A DNA stretch of 64,000 nt from Bacteroidetes bacterium UBA2475 (GTDB lineage: Bacteria > Bacteroidota > Bacteroidia > B-17B0 > Aurantibacillaceae). A program made the translations under genes and the position numbers. Within the stretch, counting starts at the first letter, position 1, and each line of letters begins with the position of its first letter. Location of the stretch: the NCBI GenBank assembly GCA_002342065.1, contig DDPF01000004.1, positions 506,847-570,846 on the forward strand, read 5' to 3'. The notes under the pieces were generated by a model. The model was given only the letters and a program-made list of their open reading frames with translations. It had not been told where the DNA came from and did no database searches. Shown piece by piece: positions 55,535-64,000 of the stretch.

Positions 55535-56296
55535 TTATTGTTCAGTAAAAATATAATCTCCTGTTTTGTTAATGGTGATCTTTGGTAAGGTATTTGTTTT
55601 TTCGAAATGTGCGTAAGGTTTTTTTAATGTCTCCCAGAATTTATTTTTTTCTGCATCGAATTTTTTCGCAAGCATTTCATTATTTTTTTCGTTGAATTTA
55701 CAAGGATAAATAGCCATTTTTGTAACATTCTTCCTGTTCATGTTTTCGGTGGCAAGTACATATACTTCTTCTACAGGATCATTTTCTAAAGGAATGCAAC
55801 CAATGGTAACGCAGTAACCATGTATCATTATATCTCCTCCTGGATCGGCACCTGTTTTTTTAATTCTATCGCTTTGGTTTGGATAGTTTACTTTCATTGC
55901 TAAATGGTAGCTGCTGTTGGGGTTAAAAGTAGCTATCTCGTAAAAGCCTTCGGGCACTTGATAATCGCCTTGTTTTCTTTTTGGACCAAGATCGCCACTT
56001 GAAGCACAAATGGGAATGGTTTTTAGTAAAGTGTATTTTAGGTCGGCTTTGTTTTTTACCCAAACTTCAAATTCTTTTTCAAGTTTAAAGATGCGGAAAT
56101 AAACTTCAAAATTATCCTTGCTTATTTTTTTAGCTTCCAACTCTGCCTGTAAACTAACCCATTTTTTGTCGTAAGCCGTTCTTACACGTTTGTTGCTGAG
56201 CTGGGCGGTTTTAAAACCATTATCAAAAGTAGAACGAAAAGAGAACAGTGAAATAAGCGTAACTAACAAGCAGGTATTGATAATCTTTTTTTTCAT
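55535..56296 (-). CDS. L,D-transpeptidase (YkuD/YafK-like)
   Basis: 253 aa, exported through a signal or anchor (residues 1-21). The catalytic motif is DIMIHGYCVTIGCIPLEND: His159 and the nucleophilic Cys167 in the HG-x6-GC arrangement, with GCIPL where many homologues have GCIRL/M. Residues 55-100 (FEVYFRIFKLEKEFEVWVK) are the beta domain. Such enzymes make 3-3 cross-links in peptidoglycan or attach outer-membrane lipoproteins; YafK-type members instead cleave the Lpp link. Which one this does cannot be told. It is 49 bases from a divergent DivIC/FtsB-like gene. Confidence 0.88.
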   Translation of the reverse strand: MKKKIINTCLLVTLISLFSFRSTFDNGFKTAQLSNKRVRTAYDKKWVSLQAELEAKKISKDNFEVYFRIFKLEKEFEVWVKNKADLKYTLLKTIPICASSGDLGPKRKQGDYQVPEGFYEIATFNPNSSYHLAMKVNYPNQSDRIKKTGADPGGDIMIHGYCVTIGCIPLENDPVEEVYVLATENMNRKNVTKMAIYPCKFNEKNNEMLAKKFDAEKNKFWETLKKPYAHFEKTNTLPKITINKTGDYIFTEQ

Positions 56297-56297
56297 G

Positions 56298-56329
56298 TTC
56301 GTTTTCGCGGTTTTTATGATCTATTTTTG
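56298..56329 (+). promoter_or_regulatory. Promoter of the DivIC/FtsB-like gene
   Basis: TTCG (3 of 4 match to TTTG) at 56298-56301, 20 bases, then TATTTTTG at 56322-56329, a full TAnnTTTG match. It lies 16 bases before the ATG at 56346 and in the 49-base divergent space. Confidence 0.5.
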
Positions 56330-56345
56330 TTACATTAAATTTAGT

Positions 56346-56630
56346 ATGTTTTTAATTAAGATCATCCGAAATAAATATTTTTTAACGATAATTGGAATTA
56401 TTGTATGGTTACTTTTTTTTGATAAGAACGATGTGGTTACACAATTCGATCTTATTCAAAAACGCAATAAGCTTCAAAAAGAAAAAGAGTATTATATCTC
56501 TGAAATTGAAAATAACAAAACTAATTTAAGCGAATTGCAAACCAATACAAAAAGTCTTGAAATTTTTGCAAGAGAAAAGTATTTAATGAAAAAAGATAAC
56601 GAGGACGTTTTTGTTTTTGTAACAAAATAG
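56346..56630 (+). CDS. Septum formation initiator family (FtsB/DivIC-like) protein
   Basis: 94 aa from the ATG at 56346. A longer frame opens at 56190 but runs through the divergent gene's start and is rejected. One membrane helix (about 10-25, YFLTIIGIIVWLLFF), then a coiled coil (about 37-68, LIQKRNKLQKEKEYYISEIE), and a conserved end EIFAREKYLMKKDNEDVFVF. This small bitopic layout with AREKY.M is typical of the DivIC/FtsB family, part of the divisome. Placed divergently to the L,D-transpeptidase and convergent with ferritin. Confidence 0.88.
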   Translation: MFLIKIIRNKYFLTIIGIIVWLLFFDKNDVVTQFDLIQKRNKLQKEKEYYISEIENNKTNLSELQTNTKSLEIFAREKYLMKKDNEDVFVFVTK

Positions 56631-56631
56631 A

Positions 56632-57156
56632 TTATTTCTCAGGCTTAGCTTCTTTTGCAGCTTCTGTTTTTGCCATTCCTTCCAGGTCCCTGTCAAAGAA
56701 ATAAAGTCCACTCTTATCGTCGCCAATTAATTTCAATTTATCAACTATTTGTCTTGCTAAAGCTTCTTCTTCTATTTGCTCACTTACGTACCATTGTAAA
56801 AAGTTGTGAGTAGTATAATCTTTTTCCTTTAAAGTAATTTCAACAAGATTATTTATTTCAGCAGTAACTTTCATTTCGTGCTTTAGAATTTCTTCAAAAA
56901 CAGATTTTACAGATTTAAATGTTACGGGAGGTTGTTTTAATGCAGGAACTATGCCATGGCCACCGCGCTCATTAACGAATTTAAGTAGTTTTAGCATATG
57001 CATACGCTCTTCATCCGTATGCACGTATAAGAATGCCGAAACACCATTTAAGCCCTGTGTTTCTGCCCAACTTGCCATTGCAAGGTAATATTGGGAAGAT
57101 GAGCCTTCCATTTCAATTTGTTTATTTAATGCTGCACTAACTTTAGCTGATAACAT
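56632..57156 (-). CDS. ftnA: Ferritin
   Basis: 174 aa. All FtnA ferroxidase positions are in place in E. coli numbering: Glu17, Glu50, His53, Glu94, Gln127, Glu130 (EEALARQ region). The helix-bundle phrase EMEGSSSQYYLAMASWAE is typical. It stores iron as a 24-mer cage in the cytoplasm. The tail after residue 155 is Lys/Glu/Ala-rich. Promoter candidate lies 15 bases upstream on the minus strand. It ends 1 base from the end of the convergent FtsB-like gene. Confidence 0.95.
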   Translation of the reverse strand: MLSAKVSAALNKQIEMEGSSSQYYLAMASWAETQGLNGVSAFLYVHTDEERMHMLKLLKFVNERGGHGIVPALKQPPVTFKSVKSVFEEILKHEMKVTAEINNLVEITLKEKDYTTHNFLQWYVSEQIEEEALARQIVDKLKLIGDDKSGLYFFDRDLEGMAKTEAAKEAKPEK

Positions 57157-57170
57157 AATCTCTTTTTTTA

Positions 57171-57178
57171 CAAATATA
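57171..57178 (-). promoter_or_regulatory. -7 box of ferritin promoter
   Basis: On the minus strand TATATTTG (reverse of CAAATATA at 57171-57178), a full TAnnTTTG match, 14 bases before the ferritin start. No -33 TTTG at the expected spacing; no Fur-like palindrome recognised. Confidence 0.5.
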
Positions 57179-57631
57179 CCTAAAATATATGTTGTTCTAT
57201 TTAGTCACGGAGCATCAAATTTATCGCTATTTTTTTGTATCCATCCTAAAACATAATGCACCCTAATTTTAACTACTTTGACAAAGGCTAAACGCCTCTA
57301 TAATCTAAATTTTTTAGTTAAATTTCGGTGAGAAAAGGCTAACTTTCCTTCAATTTTCGAGACTATTCGCCAGTTTTAAAGCCTTTTTAAGGTCTATACT
57401 TTTACAGCTGTTAACATGTAATTAACGGGTTTTCAACAGTTTCTTCATTTCGGTCAATTATTGAATCGTCAACTTGAATGAGTGAATGATTTTTACTAAG
57501 TCAAATATGTTTTTACATTTAACAAACCGTAATGTATAAAATTTTTGAACGGTTTTAGTTTGAACTTATTTATCTGAGTTTAGATTAGTTTATTTGTTTT
57601 TGAAGAATATTTAAGATTTAAAATTAAGTTT
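57179..57631. other. Long AT-rich intergenic region before the giant adhesin gene
   Basis: About 450 bases without a gene. I see no tRNA, terminator with T run or repeat of the types found elsewhere in the window. It is likely the control region of the SprB-repeat gene, with a T-rich stretch near 57555-57612 (TTTG and TTTATTTG blocks) that could hold the promoter, but no full consensus match was found. Confidence 0.5.
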
Positions 57632-60600
57632 ATGAATAGAAAATTGCAATTATTAATCACCTTTATTTTTATAACGTTCATTAGTTATAAAGTAAATGCA
57701 TGCCATGGTTTAGCGTTAATGAATTATAATGTTACAGTTGGACCAACTGGGGTAACGGTTAACGGCTCTTCAAATGGTGCTACTTGTGGCTGCGGCCCTT
57801 ACTGGATGCAGGTGGAGATTGCCTGTACAGTAGCAGGTTTAACGGGCTTGCCCTCTCCTGCCGTTCAAAATACAATTGATAACTGGACTGGTCCTGGAAC
57901 AACATATAATGCACATCCCTGGTATTTTGGATTATTAAATGTGCCTAACTATACAATTGGAAATAATTGGCCCGACCAATGTGTTGTGGAGCCTTATACC
58001 GCAGTGTTTATACCTTTTACAGCTCTATGTCCTGGCCAAACCTATTTTTTACGCTCGAGGGAGTGGTTGGGGGGCAGTACCGCCATTCCGCCCGCCGGGC
58101 CCTGGTCGGCCATGACATCTTTTGTCGTACCGGGAGCATTTACCGCATTAAATTTTAGTGTTACTGCTGTACCACCCAATTACTGTGCGCCAAATTCTGC
58201 AACTTTATCAATTACAAATATTGCATCTTCTGCTTGTGGTAACACAACTTATTCATGGAATCCTAGCGGATCTACTGCTACAAGCATTGTTGTTTCGCCT
58301 GCCGTAAGTACAACTTATTCTGTAACGGTTAATGCTCCTTGTCAAGTGCCAATTACAAAAACAATTACTGTTAACGTCGGCATAACCCCTTCTGCTGCTT
58401 TTACTGGTGCAACAGGCTGTGCAAATGCCCCGATTAATTTTAACCACACTGGTACTGCCGGTGTAACACATACCTGGTCGGCTGCTCCGGCGGTGGGGGT
58501 TAATATTGTTTCGGCAAATATTGCCAACCCCGTCATAACTTTTGCAAATGCAGGTACTTATGCCATTACACATGTCGTCTCTAACGGAACCTGTTCACAT
58601 ACGGTCACATCCAATGTCACCATAACGGCGGGCCCAAACCCGGCTTTTACAGTCCCTACGCCTACGCAATGTTTAAACGGAAATAGTTATAGCTTTAATG
58701 CTGCTACTCCCAGCGGAACGCATAGTTATGTGTTCAGCCCTGCTGCGGGTGCTCCGGCCGCGGGCGCTTCAGCCAATTATGGGCCAGGCAGTGTTACAAC
58801 GCCTGGTACTTATACCGTCACTCACTCGGTTAATACAGGAGTTTGTACTGCTATTACAACATCTGTTATTACTGTAAATCCTCATCCAAGTTTAACAATC
58901 GTTCCAAATCCCGCTATCTGTGGTAATAATAATGGAAGTATAGTTATTAATAACACAACGCCAGCTGGTCAAACAGTAATAAGTTATTCATTAAATGGAA
59001 ATGCCATCCCTTCCCAAACCGTTACTGGTCTGGGGTCAGGTGCTTATACAGCTGCGCTTACAAATAATTTTGGTTGCACAACATCATCAGTAACTAACAT
59101 TGCTAATACCCCCGGTGTTACCAACTTAGCAACAACATTCACTAATGCTTCTTGTGGTAATGCTAATGGCGCGATCGCATTAGGAGTTGTAACGGGCGGT
59201 ACGGGACCCTATACTTATAGTGTTAATAATGGCCCATTCGTTGCCGCACCACCTTTAACCAATTTACCTGCGGGTAACTATACCATAACAGTAAAAGACG
59301 TTAACAACTGTGTATTTACAAAAGTTGTTACTATCGTTAATACAGCCCCCCCCACCAACGTCACCTTTACAACCTCACCCACGGCATGTGTTGGTAATAC
59401 AGGAGTATTAGGTATAACAGGAGTAACGGGCGGGGTAGCCCCATTTACTTTTAGTGTAAATGGCGTAACAACAGGATCTGTAACAAATAGTTTAGCATTT
59501 GGCTCACAGACCATTACAGTAAAAGATGTGAACGGTTGTACATTTAGTATTACGGCCAATATACCAATGGTAACAGGCCCAACAGCAGCAACCATTGCAG
59601 TTACCCCGGCAGCTTGTGGTAATGCTAACGGAAGCGCAACAGTTACAAACGTAACGGGCGGTGCACCAGGATATCAATACTCATTTAATGGCGGACCATT
59701 TGTTGGTAGCGCCATTCAAGGCGGTATGTTAGCCGGACCAAAAAGTGTAGTAATTCAGGATGCAAATTCATGTACATTAACAGTGAACTTTAATATTAAT
59801 AATACCGGATCCCCAACCTCTGCAGTTGCAACCTTAACCAATGTTGCTTGTTTTGGTGGTTCTACAGGAGGATTTAGTTTAACCACCAGCGGTGGAACAC
59901 CAGGTTATAGTTATACTTTAACACCCGGCAACATTACTAACGGTTTTGGGGTTTACACAAATTTAACCGCGCAAGCCTATACTGTAAACTTAAAAGATGC
60001 TTTAGGATGTGTATTCACCATTACAACCACAATTGGGCAACCAAGTGCTTTAACCTTAAGTTTAAGCTCAGTACAACCCTCGTGTAATGGTGGTAATAAT
60101 GGTACAGTTACTGCAACAGCAGGTGGCGGAACAAGTCCATATACATACAATATCAATGGTGGGCCAAACCAGGTAAGCAATACATTCACCAATAACATCT
60201 CTGCTAATGCTTATAACGTAACAGTTATTGATGCTAACGGTTGTTCTTTAAGCACAACAGTTGCAGTTACACAACCCTTGCCAATAACATTAACACTTAC
60301 AAGTGTACCAGCCAATTGCTCTAGTGCAAATGGTTCGGCAAGTGTTGCTGCAAGCGGTGGAACACCAATTTATACTTATACATGGTCACCAATTGGCGGT
60401 AACAGCGCCCAATCAACAAGTGTTGTAGCGGGTAGTTATACAGTAACTGTAAAAGATACCAAGAACTGTACTGTTACCGGAGTTGTTTCGGTAAGTGCAA
60501 CACCTGGAGGAACAGCAGTAATCACAAGTACAAATAATGTAACTTGTTTTGGCGCTGCAAACGGAAGCTTAACCGCTAACATGATCGGTAACGTAACAGC

Positions 60601-63600
60601 TCCATTAACTTATTCGTGGAGCAATACTTCTATTTTACAAACCGCAGGGCCTTTAGCTCCAGGAAACTATACAGTGACTGTAACAGATTTTTATGGTTGT
60701 AAATCAAGCACTGTAGGAACGGTAACTCAGCCAAGTTCATTAACACTTCTTCCTGCCAGCTCACCAGCTTTATGTTTTGGTGGCGCAACAGGAAGTGCCA
60801 GTGTTATTGCAGGAGGCGGTACTCCGGGTTATAACTACTTATGGTCACCCGGTGGAGGAACTACAAGTGTTGTTTCAGGTTTATTTGCCGGAACATACAG
60901 TGTGCAATTAACCGATGCTAATGGTTGTACGATCACAAGAACATTGAACGTTACCCAACCAACATCAGTAACAATTAATACAAGTACATTAACAGCAAAC
61001 TGTAACCAGGCAAATGGTGTTGCTTCTGCAACCGCTGTTGGCGGAACAGGACCTTATACTTATACATGGAGTACAAGTTTTGTTGGACAAACATTATCTA
61101 ACGTTACGGCAGGAACTTATACCGTTCAGGTAAAAGACGCCAACGGATGTTTATATACTTTAGCCGCAACGGTTCCTAACGCTTCTGGGCCTGCCATAGG
61201 CATCAGCAGTTTTACCAACCCAAGTTGTTTTGGTGGTAACAATGGAATTGCCACAACAACAATAAGTGGTGGCACACCCGGCCCGGGCTTCCCGATCTAT
61301 AGCTGGAGCAACGGACAAAATACAGGAACGGCAACTAACTTATTAAATGGTGTATATACGGTAACATTAACAGATGCTACAGGTTGTATCGCATCAGCCA
61401 GTGTAACTATTACTCAACCTACCTCATTAACATTAAATGTTACAGGAACCAATCCAAAATGTTTTAATGCAACCAACGGTTCTGCTAACGCAGGTGTATT
61501 AGGAGGAACTCCCGGATACACATATGCATGGCTTCCCGCACCGGGTGCTGGTGGAACATCTGCCACACCAAGTGGTATGGGTCCTGGTAATTATAATGTA
61601 ACTGTAACTGATAGTAAAGGATGTATCATTCAAGGCTCGGTAGCTTTAGCAAACCCTGCACAAATGTTATCGAGTGTTAGTACAACCAATACAACTTGTT
61701 TTAATGCTTGTAATGGTATGGCTGTTGCTTCTGTATCAAATGCTATTGGCGCTGTTTCTTACTTCTGGACGGGTGGGCCTTTTCCATTATCAACTCAAAG
61801 TGTAAACAATCTTTGCGCAGGAACTTATACCATGCTGGCAACCGATCAAAATACATGTACTTCAACAACAGTTTTAAATATTGCACAACCTCCATTATTA
61901 ACAGTTAGTTTAAGTGCTGTTGGAAGTGTTAGTTGTAGTGGTGGAAGTAATGGTTTTGCTACAGCCTCGCCAAGTGGTGGAACACCTGGTTATACTTATA
62001 ACTGGAGCAACTCTCAAACAACTGCCACAAGTAATAACTTAACGGCGGGTAACTACACAATAACAGTTACTGATACTAAATCTTGTACAGCTACTGCAGT
62101 TGCAGTTATAACTCAACCTGCAGGCTTAACAGCAACCGCTACAGGAACAAACATTACCTGCTTTAATTTAAATAATGGTATTGGTAATGTAAGTTATGCC
62201 GGTGGTACAGGTATACCAAATATCTTATGGCAACCAAGTTTAGGAACTACTCAGTTAACAAATAACTTAGCTCCGGGAACACATACAGTAACATTAACAG
62301 ATGGTAATGGTTGTATTATCACACAAACAATTACGCTTACTCAACCTACACAATTAGTAGTAAATACTTTCTCGGGAACCACTAATTGCGGTCAGGCAAA
62401 CGGAACAGCATCTTGTGTTGCAAGTGGTGGCGCGGGTGGATACACTTACCAATGGAGCTCTAACCCTAGTTTTACAAATACAATTATAAATAACGTTACC
62501 CAAGGTGCTTATACAGTAGCAGTAACAGATGCCAATAATTGCGTTCAAACTGCCATAGCGATCATTAATGATATTGCTGGCCCTACAGTTGCTGTTACAA
62601 ATACTGTAAATGTAACTTGTTTTGGTTTAGCAAATGGTGGGGCTACAGTTTCTGCCTCTGGTGGTGTTGGAACACTAACTTACCTTTGGTCTTACTTAGC
62701 ACAAACCACACAAAACGTAAATAACTTACCAAATGGTTTACATAGTATTACTGTTACCGATGCTGCCAACTGCGCGTCCAGTACAACAGTTAATATTACA
62801 CAGCCTACACAGTTAGTAACTGCAATAGGTTCTGTAACTAATGTAGCTTGTAGCGGGCAATTTAACGGTGCGGCACAAATACTTGCTGTTGGTGGTACAA
62901 CTAACTACGCTTATTTATGGTCGCCAACGGCACAAACCAACTCGGTTTTAACCGGTGTGCAAAGTGGTGTTTATACTTGTACTGTAACAGATGCAAATAG
63001 CTGTACAAGTACTAAAACAGTGAACATCGCTCAACCTAATCCTTTATTAATTACTACAAACACGGTTATTCCTAATCTTTGTAATAGCTTTAGTACAGGT
63101 ATTGTAAATACAAGTATTACAGGTGGTACTCCTACTTATACAATAACATGGACACCAGTTCAACCTGCTAATCCTATCATTACAAACTTAGGTGCAGGTT
63201 CTTATAGTTTAGCTGTTCTTGATGCTCAAGGCTGTACAACAAATAGTGTATATACATTAGTAGATCCTCCGGCATTGGTGATACAATCAACTGCTACAAC
63301 ACAGGCTACCTGCGGTAACTCAAATGGTACAGCAAGTGTTAGTATCACGGGTGGTTCTCCGGCTTATGCTTATAACTGGAATACTGCTAATGCGCAGTTA
63401 ACTGCTGGCGCTACTGGTTTACCTCCGGGACAATGGGTGTTAACAACCACCGATAGTAAAGGTTGTGTTATAACTGCTTCGGTAGTTGTTACTGCGGCTG
63501 CTTTACCTTCTGTTACTGCTGTGTCAAATAACATTAGTTGTGCTAATATGAGTAATGGTAGTGCAACATTAACTGCAAGTGGTGTGGGAGGTTTTACATA

Positions 63601-64000
63601 CAACTGGTTGCCTACAGGTTTAACTACTGCTATCATTAATGGACTAGGGCCTGCTATTCACACAGCAACTGTTACCGATCTTAATGGTTGTAAAACATTT
63701 ACAAGTGTAAATATCACCCAGCCTAATCCATTAGTTGCAAATGTATCTCCTCCGCAAACAATTTGTTTTGGAAATATAGCTGCAATATATTGTCAGGCCT
63801 CTGGTGGAACTGTTCCTTACAACTATACTCTAACAGATCTTACAACCAATATTACAACTAATTCGTTAACACCGAATGGAATGAACGCTACGCCATCATT
63901 AACTTCTACAACACAATATACAGTTGCAGTGGTTGACGCTAACGGTTGCACCTTCGGCCCACAAACTATTATCGTTAACGTTAGACCAGCTCTTATTGCT
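57632..64000 (+). CDS. Giant SprB-repeat surface protein, 3' end outside window
   Basis: The frame is open from ATG 57632 to the window edge: 2123 codons with no stop. Residues 1-24 are a signal peptide ending NA. A Cys-rich domain (25-180, HPWYFGLLNVPNY, CPGQTYFLRSREW) and three Ig/PKD-like segments (about 185-425) follow. From Cys430 to about 2050 there are 21-22 SprB-type repeats of about 77 residues each: C-x2-x2-NG at the start, GGTPGYTYxWS in the middle, AGTYTVTVTDxNGC near the end, and a QPTxL linker. SprB of Flavobacterium johnsoniae is the gliding adhesin; other relatives are T9SS cargos. A CHU_C or type B/A sorting domain would be expected past the edge. It is a surface adhesin or secreted filament by inference. 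Confidence 0.9.
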   Translation, partial: MNRKLQLLITFIFITFISYKVNACHGLALMNYNVTVGPTGVTVNGSSNGATCGCGPYWMQVEIACTVAGLTGLPSPAVQNTIDNWTGPGTTYNAHPWYFGLLNVPNYTIGNNWPDQCVVEPYTAVFIPFTALCPGQTYFLRSREWLGGSTAIPPAGPWSAMTSFVVPGAFTALNFSVTAVPPNYCAPNSATLSITNIASSACGNTTYSWNPSGSTATSIVVSPAVSTTYSVTVNAPCQVPITKTITVNVGITPSAAFTGATGCANAPINFNHTGTAGVTHTWSAAPAVGVNIVSANIANPVITFANAGTYAITHVVSNGTCSHTVTSNVTITAGPNPAFTVPTPTQCLNGNSYSFNAATPSGTHSYVFSPAAGAPAAGASANYGPGSVTTPGTYTVTHSVNTGVCTAITTSVITVNPHPSLTIVPNPAICGNNNGSIVINNTTPAGQTVISYSLNGNAIPSQTVTGLGSGAYTAALTNNFGCTTSSVTNIANTPGVTNLATTFTNASCGNANGAIALGVVTGGTGPYTYSVNNGPFVAAPPLTNLPAGNYTITVKDVNNCVFTKVVTIVNTAPPTNVTFTTSPTACVGNTGVLGITGVTGGVAPFTFSVNGVTTGSVTNSLAFGSQTITVKDVNGCTFSITANIPMVTGPTAATIAVTPAACGNANGSATVTNVTGGAPGYQYSFNGGPFVGSAIQGGMLAGPKSVVIQDANSCTLTVNFNINNTGSPTSAVATLTNVACFGGSTGGFSLTTSGGTPGYSYTLTPGNITNGFGVYTNLTAQAYTVNLKDALGCVFTITTTIGQPSALTLSLSSVQPSCNGGNNGTVTATAGGGTSPYTYNINGGPNQVSNTFTNNISANAYNVTVIDANGCSLSTTVAVTQPLPITLTLTSVPANCSSANGSASVAASGGTPIYTYTWSPIGGNSAQSTSVVAGSYTVTVKDTKNCTVTGVVSVSATPGGTAVITSTNNVTCFGAANGSLTANMIGNVTAPLTYSWSNTSILQTAGPLAPGNYTVTVTDFYGCKSSTVGTVTQPSSLTLLPASSPALCFGGATGSASVIAGGGTPGYNYLWSPGGGTTSVVSGLFAGTYSVQLTDANGCTITRTLNVTQPTSVTINTSTLTANCNQANGVASATAVGGTGPYTYTWSTSFVGQTLSNVTAGTYTVQVKDANGCLYTLAATVPNASGPAIGISSFTNPSCFGGNNGIATTTISGGTPGPGFPIYSWSNGQNTGTATNLLNGVYTVTLTDATGCIASASVTITQPTSLTLNVTGTNPKCFNATNGSANAGVLGGTPGYTYAWLPAPGAGGTSATPSGMGPGNYNVTVTDSKGCIIQGSVALANPAQMLSSVSTTNTTCFNACNGMAVASVSNAIGAVSYFWTGGPFPLSTQSVNNLCAGTYTMLATDQNTCTSTTVLNIAQPPLLTVSLSAVGSVSCSGGSNGFATASPSGGTPGYTYNWSNSQTTATSNNLTAGNYTITVTDTKSCTATAVAVITQPAGLTATATGTNITCFNLNNGIGNVSYAGGTGIPNILWQPSLGTTQLTNNLAPGTHTVTLTDGNGCIITQTITLTQPTQLVVNTFSGTTNCGQANGTASCVASGGAGGYTYQWSSNPSFTNTIINNVTQGAYTVAVTDANNCVQTAIAIINDIAGPTVAVTNTVNVTCFGLANGGATVSASGGVGTLTYLWSYLAQTTQNVNNLPNGLHSITVTDAANCASSTTVNITQPTQLVTAIGSVTNVACSGQFNGAAQILAVGGTTNYAYLWSPTAQTNSVLTGVQSGVYTCTVTDANSCTSTKTVNIAQPNPLLITTNTVIPNLCNSFSTGIVNTSITGGTPTYTITWTPVQPANPIITNLGAGSYSLAVLDAQGCTTNSVYTLVDPPALVIQSTATTQATCGNSNGTASVSITGGSPAYAYNWNTANAQLTAGATGLPPGQWVLTTTDSKGCVITASVVVTAAALPSVTAVSNNISCANMSNGSATLTASGVGGFTYNWLPTGLTTAIINGLGPAIHTATVTDLNGCKTFTSVNITQPNPLVANVSPPQTICFGNIAAIYCQASGGTVPYNYTLTDLTTNITTNSLTPNGMNATPSLTSTTQYTVAVVDANGCTFGPQTIIVNVRPALIA
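58900..63760 (+). repeat. Array of 21-22 SprB-type protein repeats
   Basis: Twenty-two CxxxxNG-like headers occur between codons 430 and 2045, on average 77 codons apart. Header cores vary (CFGAANG, CNGGNNG, CGQANG, CFNACNG), so the DNA is not a recent tandem array. The last header (CFGNIAA) is degenerate, and the sequence after it may start a different domain. Confidence 0.85.

Noticed and set aside
56190..56345. Upstream extension of the FtsB-like gene
   Set aside because: It runs through the start of the divergent L,D-transpeptidase gene; the family start with one membrane helix fits 56346.
57179..57631. tRNA or structured RNA gene in the long gap
   Set aside because: No cloverleaf, CCA end or strong stem was found on reading both strands.
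57967..63636. Several short frames on both strands inside the giant adhesin gene
   Set aside because: They are shadows caused by the biased, Thr/Gly/Val-rich coding sequence of the plus-strand SprB gene; none has a signal, domain or promoter.
58900..63760. CRISPR-like array in the repeat region
   Set aside because: Repeat units are about 230 bases, diverged and coding; there are no short identical repeats with unique spacers.

Overview
This 64 kb window is chromosomal DNA of a Bacteroidota bacterium, probably Flavobacteriales-like. The sequence is AT-rich. Seven secreted proteins end in the type A C-terminal sorting domain of the type IX secretion system (T9SS). The primary sigma factor is the short Bacteroidota form (288 aa). 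Several genes carry the Bacteroidota promoter pattern (TTTG, about 19 bases, TAnnTTTG) instead of the E. coli -35/-10 pair. I see no rRNA, tRNA, CRISPR array, transposase, prophage or T9SS machinery gene.

Layout. Positions 1-5.6 kb hold a truncated WG-repeat protein, a secreted protein sharing its C-terminal module, and an ABC ATPase/membrane protein pair. From 5.8 to 12.6 kb there is a GH9 glucanase, an AsmA-like protein and a T9SS cargo. From 12.8 to 21.2 kb is a mostly housekeeping block: rpoD, recN, an LTA-synthase-like sulfatase-fold protein, fabI, then a His-rich small protein and a TonB receptor. From 21.2 to 32.2 kb there are large secreted proteins on the minus strand: a BNR/PKD cargo, an unfamiliar two-gene operon of 1010 and 678 aa, and another cargo. 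From 32.3 to 39.7 kb are a DUF420 (CtaM-like) protein, a cytochrome c/copper monooxygenase-like lipoprotein, a PNGase F-like enzyme with a LamG insert, and a GH18 chitinase-like enzyme. From 39.8 to 57.2 kb come lepA, a GT39-type transferase, a GH16 enzyme, a MORN-repeat protein, lipoproteins, a holin-like membrane protein, yraN, an rsuA-family pseudouridine synthase, glmS, an L,D-transpeptidase, a DivIC/FtsB-like protein and ferritin. From 57.6 kb to the right edge runs one open frame of at least 2123 codons: a giant SprB-repeat surface protein whose end lies outside the window.

How the genes fit together. GH9, GH16, GH18 and PNGase F-like enzymes, all with T9SS signals, suggest export of enzymes that attack polysaccharides and glycoproteins, and the SprB-repeat protein suggests surface adhesion or gliding. 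These genes are scattered and are not one polysaccharide utilisation locus. Cell-envelope genes (LtaS-like, L,D-transpeptidase, GlmS, AsmA, DivIC/FtsB-like) are spread among them.

The most unusual signals are: dispersed palindromic repeats, one of which appears to supply the lipoprotein signal peptide of the cytochrome/monooxygenase gene; a tandem palindrome pair differing by a compensatory base-pair change; a likely ATC start codon on the holin-like gene; active-site substitutions in the GH16 enzyme and perhaps the ABC ATPase; and the undescribed 1010/678 aa operon. I found no clear new defence or mobile system.
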